NCBI GenBank assembly: GCA_017458865.1
Contig: JAFSZW010000509.1
Span: forward strand, 1-5,754
DNA length: 5,754 nucleotides
DNA from: Clostridia bacterium
GTDB taxonomy: Bacteria > Bacillota > Clostridia > Christensenellales > Aristaeellaceae
Direction of reading: 5' to 3'
The notes beneath the pieces are model-generated. The model ran no database searches. It was not told where the DNA came from and saw nothing but the letters and a program-made list of their open reading frames with translations. Each line of letters opens with the position of its first letter. Position 1 is the first letter of the stretch. Positions 1 to 5,571 of this stretch are shown here, piece after piece. A program made the translations under genes and the position numbers.

Positions 1-6
1 AAGGAG
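1..6 (+). promoter_or_regulatory. Ribosome-binding site of yqeC
   Basis: AAGGAG is a full-strength Shine-Dalgarno sequence. It sits 7 bases before a TTG codon at 14, so TTG is very probably the true start. The promoter of this gene must lie left of the window. Confidence 0.85.
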
Positions 7-13
7 TTCCCGG

Positions 14-736
14 TTGTACACGCCATTTTCCAGTCTGAATTTTGATAAACGCTTCATCTCCGTAATTGGCAGCGGCGGCAAGACGACGTTCCTTCGTTAT
101 CTGTCATCGCGCCTTCGAGGAAGCGTCATTCTGACCACATCAACACACTTCTATCCGCCAACAGAGGATTGCCTCATCACATCCGGCTTAGATGATTCGT
201 ACCTGCCAGCTGAACAGGTTCAGCACGATATCCGGTCCGCCCTCATGCATCACCGGGTAATCATTCTCGGTCAGAAGGTCAAATCCGGCAAACTGGGCGA
301 TCCATCCGGTGCCGTTTCGTTTGAGGCACTGAAACATGAGGTGGATCACATCATCGTCGAGGCAGATGGTTCACACCACCTGCCGCTCAAGGCACACAGG
401 TCTTTTGAACCGGTTATTCCCCCCTGTAGTGATCTGACCGTCTGTCTGGTCGGCGCATCAGGCATTGGACAGACGGCAAAATCGGTCTGTCACTGCTCTG
501 AACTGTTCTGCGAACTGGCAGGCATATCTGAAAATCAGATGGTCACTGAGCAGGACATTGCAACAGTCATAAACCGCGAAAACCTGGCGGACATCTATCT
601 GGTCAATCAGTTTGATGTGCTAAGTGACCCAATGGCAGCCATCCGTCTCTGCCAGCTGATTGAGAAACCTGCGAGTATCTGTCAGCTTGATCCGGTGTTT
701 TCAGGATTCAGTCCATCTGGCGTGCCGCAGCTGTGA
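14..736 (+). CDS. yqeC: YqeC family selenium cofactor biosynthesis protein
   Basis: This 240-residue protein matches the YqeC family, a putative accessory factor of selenium-dependent molybdenum hydroxylases; its exact reaction is not established. The N-terminus has a P-loop-like nucleotide-binding motif, GSGGKTT at residues 19-25. It is followed by TTSTHFYPP (41-49), the EADGS motif (116-120), PLK (124-126) and EPVIP (132-136), all hallmarks of the family, and the length is typical. No signal peptide or membrane segment is seen, so it should be cytosolic. The start is TTG, chosen because AAGGAG lies 7 bases upstream. It is the only + strand gene and converges on yqeB with a 29-base overlap of the 3' ends. 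In many genomes yqeC lies beside yqeB, mocA and selD, which supports the call. A role as a nucleotide-dependent cofactor-handling enzyme is inferred from the P-loop. Confidence 0.9.
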   Translation: MYTPFSSLNFDKRFISVIGSGGKTTFLRYLSSRLRGSVILTTSTHFYPPTEDCLITSGLDDSYLPAEQVQHDIRSALMHHRVIILGQKVKSGKLGDPSGAVSFEALKHEVDHIIVEADGSHHLPLKAHRSFEPVIPPCSDLTVCLVGASGIGQTAKSVCHCSELFCELAGISENQMVTEQDIATVINRENLADIYLVNQFDVLSDPMAAIRLCQLIEKPASICQLDPVFSGFSPSGVPQL

Positions 737-1562
737 CCAGTTCAAGGACACTGCCTGCAATGCATCTGGCCTTATCGGAAATCGTAAAGCAGTTTTTGAG
801 TTCTTCTACCCGGGGATCCACATCTGCCAGCTTGAATCCCTTGGTAACGGGATAGCGATCCCGTATGATGCCTCTCAGAATGCCGGGAATCTGCGTACAG
901 ACCGGAACCGGGCCATCGTTTGACTGAATCGTGCCGATTTGTTCATCCGCCGTGACCACACTGCCGATATCCCGCACCAAGTGGAAGATGCCCGCGCACG
1001 GCGCATGAATGACGCGCTCAGCAGCATATCCCCCGATCTTTCCCGGAACACCGGTATTGGGGATTGCTGAGCCGGATGAGATAATGCGGCCAAGATCATG
1101 TCCCCGCATGGTCTCAATGACATAATGGACATCTCTGCCCGCCTCAAATCCAGGTCCAAGCGCGATGGTCAGACCTGCCATCATCATGGTTGTCCCCAGA
1201 TTCTTCTTGGCCAGGATGGCATCTACGACAGCAAACGGTCTGAGTGCCCGGATGCTCTCACCGGCAGGGTCCACCAGCAGGGGAAGCTGCCCCATTTTGA
1301 GACAGTCTTCAACCGCTTCAATGCTTGCCATCCGGATCGCCGTGACGCCCTCAACAGTGGCTGTTCCGTCGTATACAGCCTCCGAAAACGCGACTTTCCG
1401 GCGGATGGCAGATGGATGATCTGTCTCAAGCGCCAGGACCGGGAAGCCTGCGCTGTATAGCCGGTGAATGGTTCCCGTGCTGATATCCCCGGCACCCCTT
1501 ACAATGACCAGGTCCCGAAGGGTTTGCCTTGGATTTGACCTCAGTCCCGTCTCGTTATCCAT
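708..1562 (-). CDS. yqeB: EF2563/YqeB family selenium-dependent molybdenum hydroxylase system protein
   Basis: This 284-residue protein belongs to the EF2563/YqeB family, which co-occurs with selenium-dependent molybdenum hydroxylases. Near the N-terminus a Rossmann-like stretch, VIVRGAGDISTG (19-30), starts an XdhC-like region that continues through AIRRKVAFSEAVYDG. The C-terminal half has HAPCAGIF and a following IGSVVTADEQIG segment that resembles a biotinyl/lipoyl-type hybrid barrel. It ends with the family's PGILRGIIRD...VTKGFKLADVDPR block. By analogy with XdhC it may bind or modify the molybdenum cofactor, inserting sulfur or selenium; this is inference. The ATG at 1562 is preceded by AGAGG with a 4-base spacer, a modest ribosome-binding site. 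It is the last gene of the - strand run, 39 bases after selD. Its 3' end overlaps yqeC, and I see no - strand terminator after it. Confidence 0.9.
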   Translation of the reverse strand: MDNETGLRSNPRQTLRDLVIVRGAGDISTGTIHRLYSAGFPVLALETDHPSAIRRKVAFSEAVYDGTATVEGVTAIRMASIEAVEDCLKMGQLPLLVDPAGESIRALRPFAVVDAILAKKNLGTTMMMAGLTIALGPGFEAGRDVHYVIETMRGHDLGRIISSGSAIPNTGVPGKIGGYAAERVIHAPCAGIFHLVRDIGSVVTADEQIGTIQSNDGPVPVCTQIPGILRGIIRDRYPVTKGFKLADVDPRVEELKNCFTISDKARCIAGSVLELVTAAARQMD

Positions 1563-1579
1563 AATGCCTCTGTTATCCC

Positions 1580-1603
1580 GGTGCGATCTGTCGCGCCTTT
1601 TTT
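1580..1603 (+). terminator. Rho-independent terminator acting on the + strand
   Basis: On the + strand GGTGCGA (1580-1586) pairs with TCGCGCC (1591-1597) through one wobble pair. The loop is the 4 bases TCTG, and six T residues follow directly (1598-1603). On the - strand the wobble becomes a C-A mismatch and no T run follows, so the element is oriented +. It lies between selD and yqeB; its T run overlaps the selD stop codon. No + strand gene ends nearby. The nearest upstream + gene is yqeC, which stops at 736, so it may end a long yqeC transcript antisense to yqeB. Confidence 0.65.
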
Positions 1604-2645
1604 ATTGTTGTTCAAGCACCAGTGCCGCATCCTCGCGTTCCGTCACAAAGCCAATTCTGGCAGACGCAGGCATTTCGCTCTGCAGATGACTGAGCAGATG
1701 TTCTGCGTCCTTTTCTGCGACGGCAATGAGCAGGCCGCCGCTGGTCTGCGGATCATAAAGGATGTCCTGCATCGCTCTTGAAACGTTCCCGTGCAGGACC
1801 GTATTGGGCTGCGCAAAATCACGGTTCCGGTATGCCCCGGCAGGCACAAGGCCCATGTCCGCCATTTCAAGCGCCTCTGGATGGAACGGTACTCTGCTTA
1901 CCTCAATGTGCAGCGTGCAGCCGCTTCCCTGTGCCATCTCGCAGCTGTGACCCATAAGACCAAAGCCAGTAACATCGGTACAGCTGTGCACCTCATATGA
2001 CTGCATGATACGGCAGGCATCCCGATTCAGCTGCGCCATCTGACGATAAATGCGATCCATGACGGCCTCTTCCACAAGGCCTGCCTTGGCAGCTGTGGTC
2101 AGGATACCAATGCCTAGCGGCTTGGTCAGAATCAGGACATCCCCCGGTCTGGCAGCGTCGTTTCGCCGGATCCTGTCCGGCCTTGCAAAGCCCGTTACGG
2201 CCAGTCCGTACAGCGGTTCACTGCCGCGAATTGTATGTCCACCGGAGATAATCACCCCTGCCTCATACGCCTTGTCATAACCGCCGCGCAGAATCTCACG
2301 GATCCATTCATCTTCCATGTTCTCCGTCACGCAAAGAAGATTGAGTGCCAGATGCGGCTCCCCGCCCATGGCGTATATGTCCGAAATGGCATTGGCGGCT
2401 GCAATCTGACCAAAGAGATAGGGATCATCCACAATGGGCGGAAAGAAATCGACCGTCTGAATCAGCGCAGTTTCATCATTGATGACAAAAACACTGGCAT
2501 CATCGCTCTTATCAAATCCTACAATCAGCCTTGGATCTGTCCGTGTTTTAAAGTCAGCCAGGAGGGACGTAAGCGTTCCGGCACCAACCTTGGCGCCGCA
2601 GCCGGCACAAGAGGCCAGACGGGTAAGTTTTGCTTCTGTTTCCAT
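1602..2645 (-). CDS. selD: Selenide, water dikinase (selenophosphate synthase)
   Basis: SelD uses ATP, selenide and water to make monoselenophosphate, the activated selenium donor; it is a cytosolic dimeric enzyme of the PurM/ThiL-like fold. The 347 residues match the usual bacterial length. Near the N-terminus CAGCGAK carries the catalytic Cys16 and Lys19 (E. coli Cys17 and Lys20); the residue matching E. coli Cys19 is Ala18, a position not essential there. The ATP/metal-binding blocks are GFDKSDDA (43-50), VDFFPPIVDDP (65-75), NAISDIYAMGG (85-95), GGHTIRGSEP (135-144) and CTDVTGFGLMGH (222-233), and DPQTSGG (298-304) is also present. The nucleophile is an ordinary Cys codon (TGC), not selenocysteine. 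It lies 21 bases after the DUF3343 gene. No selA, selB, tRNA-Sec or ybbB is in the window, so this copy appears dedicated to the hydroxylase cofactor. The ribosome-binding site is weak. Confidence 0.97.
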   Translation of the reverse strand: METEAKLTRLASCAGCGAKVGAGTLTSLLADFKTRTDPRLIVGFDKSDDASVFVINDETALIQTVDFFPPIVDDPYLFGQIAAANAISDIYAMGGEPHLALNLLCVTENMEDEWIREILRGGYDKAYEAGVIISGGHTIRGSEPLYGLAVTGFARPDRIRRNDAARPGDVLILTKPLGIGILTTAAKAGLVEEAVMDRIYRQMAQLNRDACRIMQSYEVHSCTDVTGFGLMGHSCEMAQGSGCTLHIEVSRVPFHPEALEMADMGLVPAGAYRNRDFAQPNTVLHGNVSRAMQDILYDPQTSGGLLIAVAEKDAEHLLSHLQSEMPASARIGFVTEREDAALVLEQQ

Positions 2646-2666
2646 ATCGTTTCTCAGGATCCTTTG

Positions 2667-2903
2667 CTAGATTTCAAGTATTCTGACATGCTGCGGCACG
2701 ATACCGGCAGCATCAAGCATCTGTCTCAGCCCGGCCTCATCATCAGGTGGCGCGCACCAGGCAAGCCCGCATCCGGCGGAAATCGCCTTCGGGAGAGGAA
2801 TCAGCCGTCCCTCAGCCCCGCATTCATGGCAGTAATCCTCAAATGACATGGCGTCGTGCGTTGTAAAAAAGGCAACAATCAGCCGCATTTCCTTCTGTCT
2901 CAT
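2667..2903 (-). CDS. DUF3343 small protein, putative Se/S carrier
   Basis: This 78-residue protein matches DUF3343, a small family often named putative Se/S carrier-like and repeatedly found next to yedF and selD. Its function has not been shown to my knowledge. It shows an N-terminal beta strand (RLIVAFFTTHDAM), then GRLIPLPKAISAGCGLAW, the family signature, with Cys45 in the GCGLA motif. Cys25, Cys28 and Cys50 are further cysteines that could hold sulfur or selenium. No signal peptide or transmembrane segment is seen. Only one base separates its ATG from the yedF stop codon, so translation is probably coupled. A second in-frame ATG at 2888 is possible and would drop five residues. Transfer of selenium between YedF or the desulfurase and SelD is inference from the cysteines and context. 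Confidence 0.85.
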   Translation of the reverse strand: MRQKEMRLIVAFFTTHDAMSFEDYCHECGAEGRLIPLPKAISAGCGLAWCAPPDDEAGLRQMLDAAGIVPQHVRILEI

Positions 2904-2904
2904 T

Positions 2905-3522
2905 CTACGGCCTGATAATCACGGCAGCCTTCATCTGCGCCTCGACAATATCGTACATGTTTGAAATGATGCCCACCTGAAGCTTATCCTTGAGTCCGTA
3001 GAAATCAAGACATGTCCCGCAGGTCATAACGGTCGCACCTGCCGCCTCAAGGCGTCTGAGATCCTTTATGGTATCCGGATCCTCCGTGGTCAGATACGCG
3101 CCGGAATTGTAGCAGATGATCTTCTCCGGCACCTCATCCTGACTGGCCAGCGCAAAGATGAAGGCTTTCATCAGCTTTTCGCCCAGTCGGTCATCGCCTG
3201 TACCCATCCTGTTGGATGACAGGACGACTACCCGGCCGCCCTCAGGAGGCAACACGCAACTGACTGACTCAGCCGGCAAAGCCGCCTTGCCTGCCCTGTC
3301 AATGGTCACATCAATGGCAACCGTAAATGCCTTTTCTCCATCCCGGCTGGACCTGACCGTAAAGCCATTGTGTTCACCAAGCCTGGTCAGGTTCTCTACG
3401 GCAATCTCATTATCCACCGTGACAATCAGAGTCCCGTCCTCAGTAAACGTCTCTATGGCCTTCTTCGCATTGATCACGGGAAGCGGACACGCCATTCCCA
3501 TGCAGTCAATCCTTTTTTCCAT
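2905..3522 (-). CDS. yedF: YedF, sulfurtransferase-like selenium metabolism protein (TusA + DsrE-like)
   Basis: The N-terminal part (about residues 1-72) is a TusA/SirA-like domain with the CPLP motif at 12-15; Cys12 is the expected persulfide or perselenide carrier. The C-terminal part (about 97-205) is DsrE-like and has SSNRMGTGDDRLG (102-114), Cys137 in ICYNSG, and CGTC at 168-171 in a CGTCLDFYGL block. This two-domain layout defines the YedF family linked to selD. I chose the ATG at 3522 (205 residues) because GGAG lies 9 bases upstream at 3532-3535 and because family members begin directly with this TusA strand. An in-frame GTG at 3564 would add 14 residues and overlap the desulfurase stop by four bases (GTGA), but has no clear ribosome-binding site; an ATG at 3543 is a third option. 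Selenium delivery to SelD is inferred, not shown. Confidence 0.92.
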   Translation of the reverse strand: MEKRIDCMGMACPLPVINAKKAIETFTEDGTLIVTVDNEIAVENLTRLGEHNGFTVRSSRDGEKAFTVAIDVTIDRAGKAALPAESVSCVLPPEGGRVVVLSSNRMGTGDDRLGEKLMKAFIFALASQDEVPEKIICYNSGAYLTTEDPDTIKDLRRLEAAGATVMTCGTCLDFYGLKDKLQVGIISNMYDIVEAQMKAAVIIRP

Positions 3523-3531
3523 TCTCTGATG

Positions 3532-3535
3532 CTCC
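3532..3535 (-). promoter_or_regulatory. Ribosome-binding site deciding the yedF start
   Basis: GGAG on the - strand lies 9 bases before the ATG at 3522. The alternative starts upstream at 3543 and 3564 have only a lone AGG, or nothing convincing, at useful spacing. Confidence 0.6.
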
Positions 3536-3560
3536 ATTTCCATGGACCTGTGTCCAGATC

Positions 3561-4706
3561 TCACGCTCGCAGACCGTTCGACGCTGCAATCTCCCTGAGC
3601 ACCCCTGCGGCCTCGTCCGTTTCCTCAATGGTGTTATAGTACCCGAAACTGAACCGGACTGCACCCTGCTCATCCGTGCCAAGCGCTCTGTGCATAAGGG
3701 GTGCGCAGTGTGCGCCTGCCCTGACGGCAATGCCGTATGTTCTGTAAAGCGTATCCGCAACCATCGCCGAATCCATATCCGACAGGTTCAGTGAGATGAC
3801 CGGGCATCTCCTTGAGGATGAGAAATCTCCGTAAATCCGAATGCCTTCTATCCCGCAGACCGCCTCATAAAACCGCCTGGCCAGGCCTATCTCATGCGCA
3901 TGAATCGCACGCATGCCCGTTTCATTGATGAAGTCAACCGCTGCCGACAGTCCGGCAATGCCATGTCCGTTCAGCGTCCCCGCCTCAAGTCTTGTCGGAT
4001 ACTCAGGCGGCTGATCCATCCGGTATGACTGAACACCTGTCCCGCCGACCCTGAACGGCTCAATCTCAATATCCCCGCTGATGCACAGGCCGCCGGTTCC
4101 CTGAGGCCCCATCATGGCCTTGTGTCCGGTAAAGCACAGGATACTGATCCCGTCCCTGACCATATCAATCTCTATCGAACCCGCTGTCTGGGCAGCATCC
4201 ACAATGAACATAATACCGTGCCTTTTCGCAACCTGGCCGATACTGGCAATATCAAGCAGATCGCCGGTTACGTTTGACGCATGCGAGCAGACAATCGCCC
4301 GGGTTTCCGGACGAATGAGCCGCTCCAGCTGCGCCGCATCCGCACATTCGGCAAGCCCCGCAACGTCCAGCTGGACGCCGTCCTTTTGCAGCCTGTAAAG
4401 CGGACGCAGCACCGAGTTGTGCTCCCGAACCGTCGTAATGACGTGATCCCCTTTATGGATTGTGCCGTGGATGGCAATATTGAGCGCCTCTGTTGCATTG
4501 GCTGTAAAGATAACCTGTTCCGACTTTGGGCATCCGAAAAATGCAGACAGTTTTCGCCGGGTCCTGTATATCAGGCGGTTTGAACAGAGTGCTCCCTCGT
4601 GCGCGCCTCTTGATGCGTTTCCAAGTGTCGTGAGTGCTTCCGTTACCGCACGGACGACACAGGGCGGCTTCACCATCGTTGTCGCTGCATTGTCCAGATA
4701 GATCAT
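3561..4706 (-). CDS. Cysteine desulfurase family protein (class V aminotransferase, EF2568 type)
   Basis: This 381-residue PLP enzyme of the class V aminotransferase fold matches the cysteine desulfurase family named after E. faecalis EF2568, found beside selD and yqeB. It should take sulfur from cysteine, or selenium from selenocysteine, as an enzyme-bound persulfide or perselenide. Visible features: YLDNAATT at the start (3-10), NATEALN (70-76), the PLP-stacking His96 in REHNS, Asp170 in VDAAQTAG, Schiff-base Lys196 in FTGHKAMMGPQG, and RAGAHCAPLMH with the mobile-loop Cys334. The Cys-loop resembles SufS/CsdB more than NifS/IscS. The ATG at 4706 follows a weak GGAAA; a good promoter lies about 60 bases upstream, making it the first gene of the run. 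The yedF start follows within 38 bases. Whether the physiological substrate is Cys or Sec cannot be read from the sequence. Confidence 0.93.
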   Translation of the reverse strand: MIYLDNAATTMVKPPCVVRAVTEALTTLGNASRGAHEGALCSNRLIYRTRRKLSAFFGCPKSEQVIFTANATEALNIAIHGTIHKGDHVITTVREHNSVLRPLYRLQKDGVQLDVAGLAECADAAQLERLIRPETRAIVCSHASNVTGDLLDIASIGQVAKRHGIMFIVDAAQTAGSIEIDMVRDGISILCFTGHKAMMGPQGTGGLCISGDIEIEPFRVGGTGVQSYRMDQPPEYPTRLEAGTLNGHGIAGLSAAVDFINETGMRAIHAHEIGLARRFYEAVCGIEGIRIYGDFSSSRRCPVISLNLSDMDSAMVADTLYRTYGIAVRAGAHCAPLMHRALGTDEQGAVRFSFGYYNTIEETDEAAGVLREIAASNGLRA

Positions 4707-4745
4707 TTTTGCCCGTTTCCACTGTCAGTTGCAAGTCGTGATTTA

Positions 4746-4757
4746 GTTAAGAATAAC
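4746..4757. repeat. Short inverted repeat at the predicted transcription start
   Basis: GTTA (4746-4749) and TAAC (4754-4757) form a perfect 4-base inverted repeat around AGAA. It falls at about +1 to +12 of the promoter at 4765-4793, where a repressor operator could lie. Arms this short can arise by chance. Confidence 0.25.
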
Positions 4758-4764
4758 CATAGTC

Positions 4765-4793
4765 ATCTTACTACGATTGGCAATTTTTGTCAA
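4765..4793 (-). promoter_or_regulatory. Sigma-70-type promoter of the csd-yedF-DUF3343-selD-yqeB run
   Basis: On the - strand the -35 box is TTGACA (4793-4788), an exact consensus match. A 17-base spacer follows, then TAAGAT (4770-4765), which matches five of six bases of TATAAT. Transcription would start near 4757-4759, leaving a leader of about 52 bases before the desulfurase ATG at 4706. The surrounding DNA is clearly more AT-rich than the genes. There is no extended -10 TGn. Confidence 0.8.
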
Positions 4794-4825
4794 ACTTGCT
4801 GGACTCTTTCGTGCAGACTCCCATT

Positions 4826-4855
4826 CATCTCTGGGCCAGTCATCATCAGGAGATG
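4826..4855. other. Imperfect inverted repeat upstream of the promoter
   Basis: CATCTCTG (4826-4833) is complementary to CAGGAGATG (4847-4855) with one bulged base, around a 13-base loop. No T run follows on either strand, so it is not an intrinsic terminator. It starts 33 bases upstream of the -35 box, a position used by activators. No known operator consensus is recognised. The rest of the gene-free 4707-4948 stretch holds the promoter and the mocA hairpins; I see no small gene in it. Confidence 0.3.
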
Positions 4856-4877
4856 TCGGTCACCCATGCAGGAAAAG

Positions 4878-4935
4878 TGCCTCGCCTCCGGGGAAGCGAG
4901 GCATATGATGCCAGTTCCGGCAGCCTGAACTGGCA
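4878..4935 (-). terminator. Tandem hairpins after mocA, probable terminator
   Basis: Read on the - strand, the first hairpin starts 13 bases after the mocA stop. TGCCAGTTC and GAACTGGCA (4935-4909) form a perfect 9-base stem with a 9-base loop. Five bases later TGCCTCGC and GCGAGGCA (4903-4878) form a perfect 8-base stem with a 10-base loop, followed by CTTTTCC. The U run is short (four), so termination may be incomplete or may need the second hairpin. On the + strand no T run follows. The pair separates the hydantoinase-mocA unit from the promoter at 4765-4793. Confidence 0.6.
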
Positions 4936-4948
4936 CAGGCAAGTATCG

Positions 4949-5551
4949 TTATTCCTGCCGGCACTGCTCCGCATATACTTTCCTGACTGCCTCCATTCGC
5001 TGAGGTGTATCGACATCCCATAGCTCCCAGTCAAACTCAGCCTCAACGATATCGCAGCTTATATGCATCTTACGGAGCACCTCCATACCGCCTCTGTCGC
5101 CGGTATAGGCAAGCAGGTCCGGCCGAAAAACGTCCGGGAAAATCACAGGACTGCCTGCCGTCCCCCTAAACCCCAGTCGCACAGGTCTGTCCTTTGTGCT
5201 CAGGAACCGTTCCGTCAATCGACGGACAGAATCAGGCAAAGTAAGGGGCTGATCCCCTGGCATGAACAGAATGCCTGCAAGCTCTGGTTCCATACATGCA
5301 AGGCCTGCATGCATGGTATCGCTTTTGAGCGGGCCATCATGGAGTACACAGGGCATGCCCTCCGCATCAAGCAGCGCTTTTACCGCCTGGCTTCGCGTGA
5401 CGGTCAGAGGCGTGAGACCGGCACGAAACAGATGCTCTGCCGTGTGCTGAATAACCGTCCTGCCGCCAAGCGTTTCAAGCAGTTTGTTTTTCCCGTATCG
5501 TACAGAAAGTCCGGATGCCATGATGATGCATCCGATTTTTCCTGCATTCAT
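4949..5551 (-). CDS. mocA: MocA/YgfJ-type molybdenum cofactor nucleotidyltransferase
   Basis: This 200-residue protein is a MobA-like NTP transferase of the MocA/YgfJ group, which attaches CMP (MocA) or another nucleotide to molybdopterin to make the dinucleotide cofactor of xanthine-dehydrogenase-type hydroxylases. The N-terminal nucleotide-binding loop is MASGLSVRYGKNKLL (11-25), with Arg18 and Lys23 in the expected places; the usual LAAG is MASG here. MPGDQP (97-102) holds the metal-binding Asp, GSPVIFP (133-139) and GDRGG (151-155) follow, and WDVDTP (178-183) closes the fold. I chose ATG at 5551 because GAGG lies 7 bases upstream; a GTG at 5557 has almost no spacing. It follows the amidohydrolase by 20 bases and probably shares its transcript. 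CTP versus GTP preference cannot be decided by eye; the context with yqeB, yqeC and selD favours the YgfJ-like maturation factor. Confidence 0.88.
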   Translation of the reverse strand: MNAGKIGCIIMASGLSVRYGKNKLLETLGGRTVIQHTAEHLFRAGLTPLTVTRSQAVKALLDAEGMPCVLHDGPLKSDTMHAGLACMEPELAGILFMPGDQPLTLPDSVRRLTERFLSTKDRPVRLGFRGTAGSPVIFPDVFRPDLLAYTGDRGGMEVLRKMHISCDIVEAEFDWELWDVDTPQRMEAVRKVYAEQCRQE

Positions 5552-5558
5552 ACACACA

Positions 5559-5562
5559 CCTC
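5559..5562 (-). promoter_or_regulatory. Ribosome-binding site deciding the mocA start
   Basis: GAGG on the - strand lies 7 bases before the ATG at 5551 and only one base before the in-frame GTG at 5557, which favours the ATG. Confidence 0.7.
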
Positions 5563-5571
5563 AGATAAGAG

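Noticed and set aside
734..736. TGA stop of yqeC as a possible selenocysteine codon, given the selenium context
   Set aside because: yqeC already has full family length at this stop, no SECIS-like hairpin follows immediately, and no Sec machinery is visible.
847..864. Perfect 7-base hairpin with a 4-base loop, ACGGGAT/ATCCCGT
   Set aside because: It lies inside yqeB where it encodes the conserved region before VTKGFKLADVDPR, and no T run follows on either strand, so I do not call it a terminator for yqeC.
2235..2846. Open frame of about 203 codons on the + strand, opposite selD and the DUF3343 gene
   Set aside because: Its protein has no recognisable family features, it has no credible ribosome-binding site, and it is fully antisense to two well-supported genes. 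It is a shadow frame.
4707..4948. Molybdenum-cofactor riboswitch in the leader of the desulfurase operon
   Set aside because: The predicted leader from the promoter is only about 52 bases, too short for the Moco RNA motif, and the strong hairpins lie upstream of the promoter, within the mocA 3' region. No matching architecture is seen.
4787..5046. Small open frames on both strands spanning the mocA-desulfurase gap (+ 4787-5023, - 4846-5046)
   Set aside because: Both run into mocA in another frame, cross the paired hairpins and lack family resemblance. The region is better explained by the terminator and promoter.
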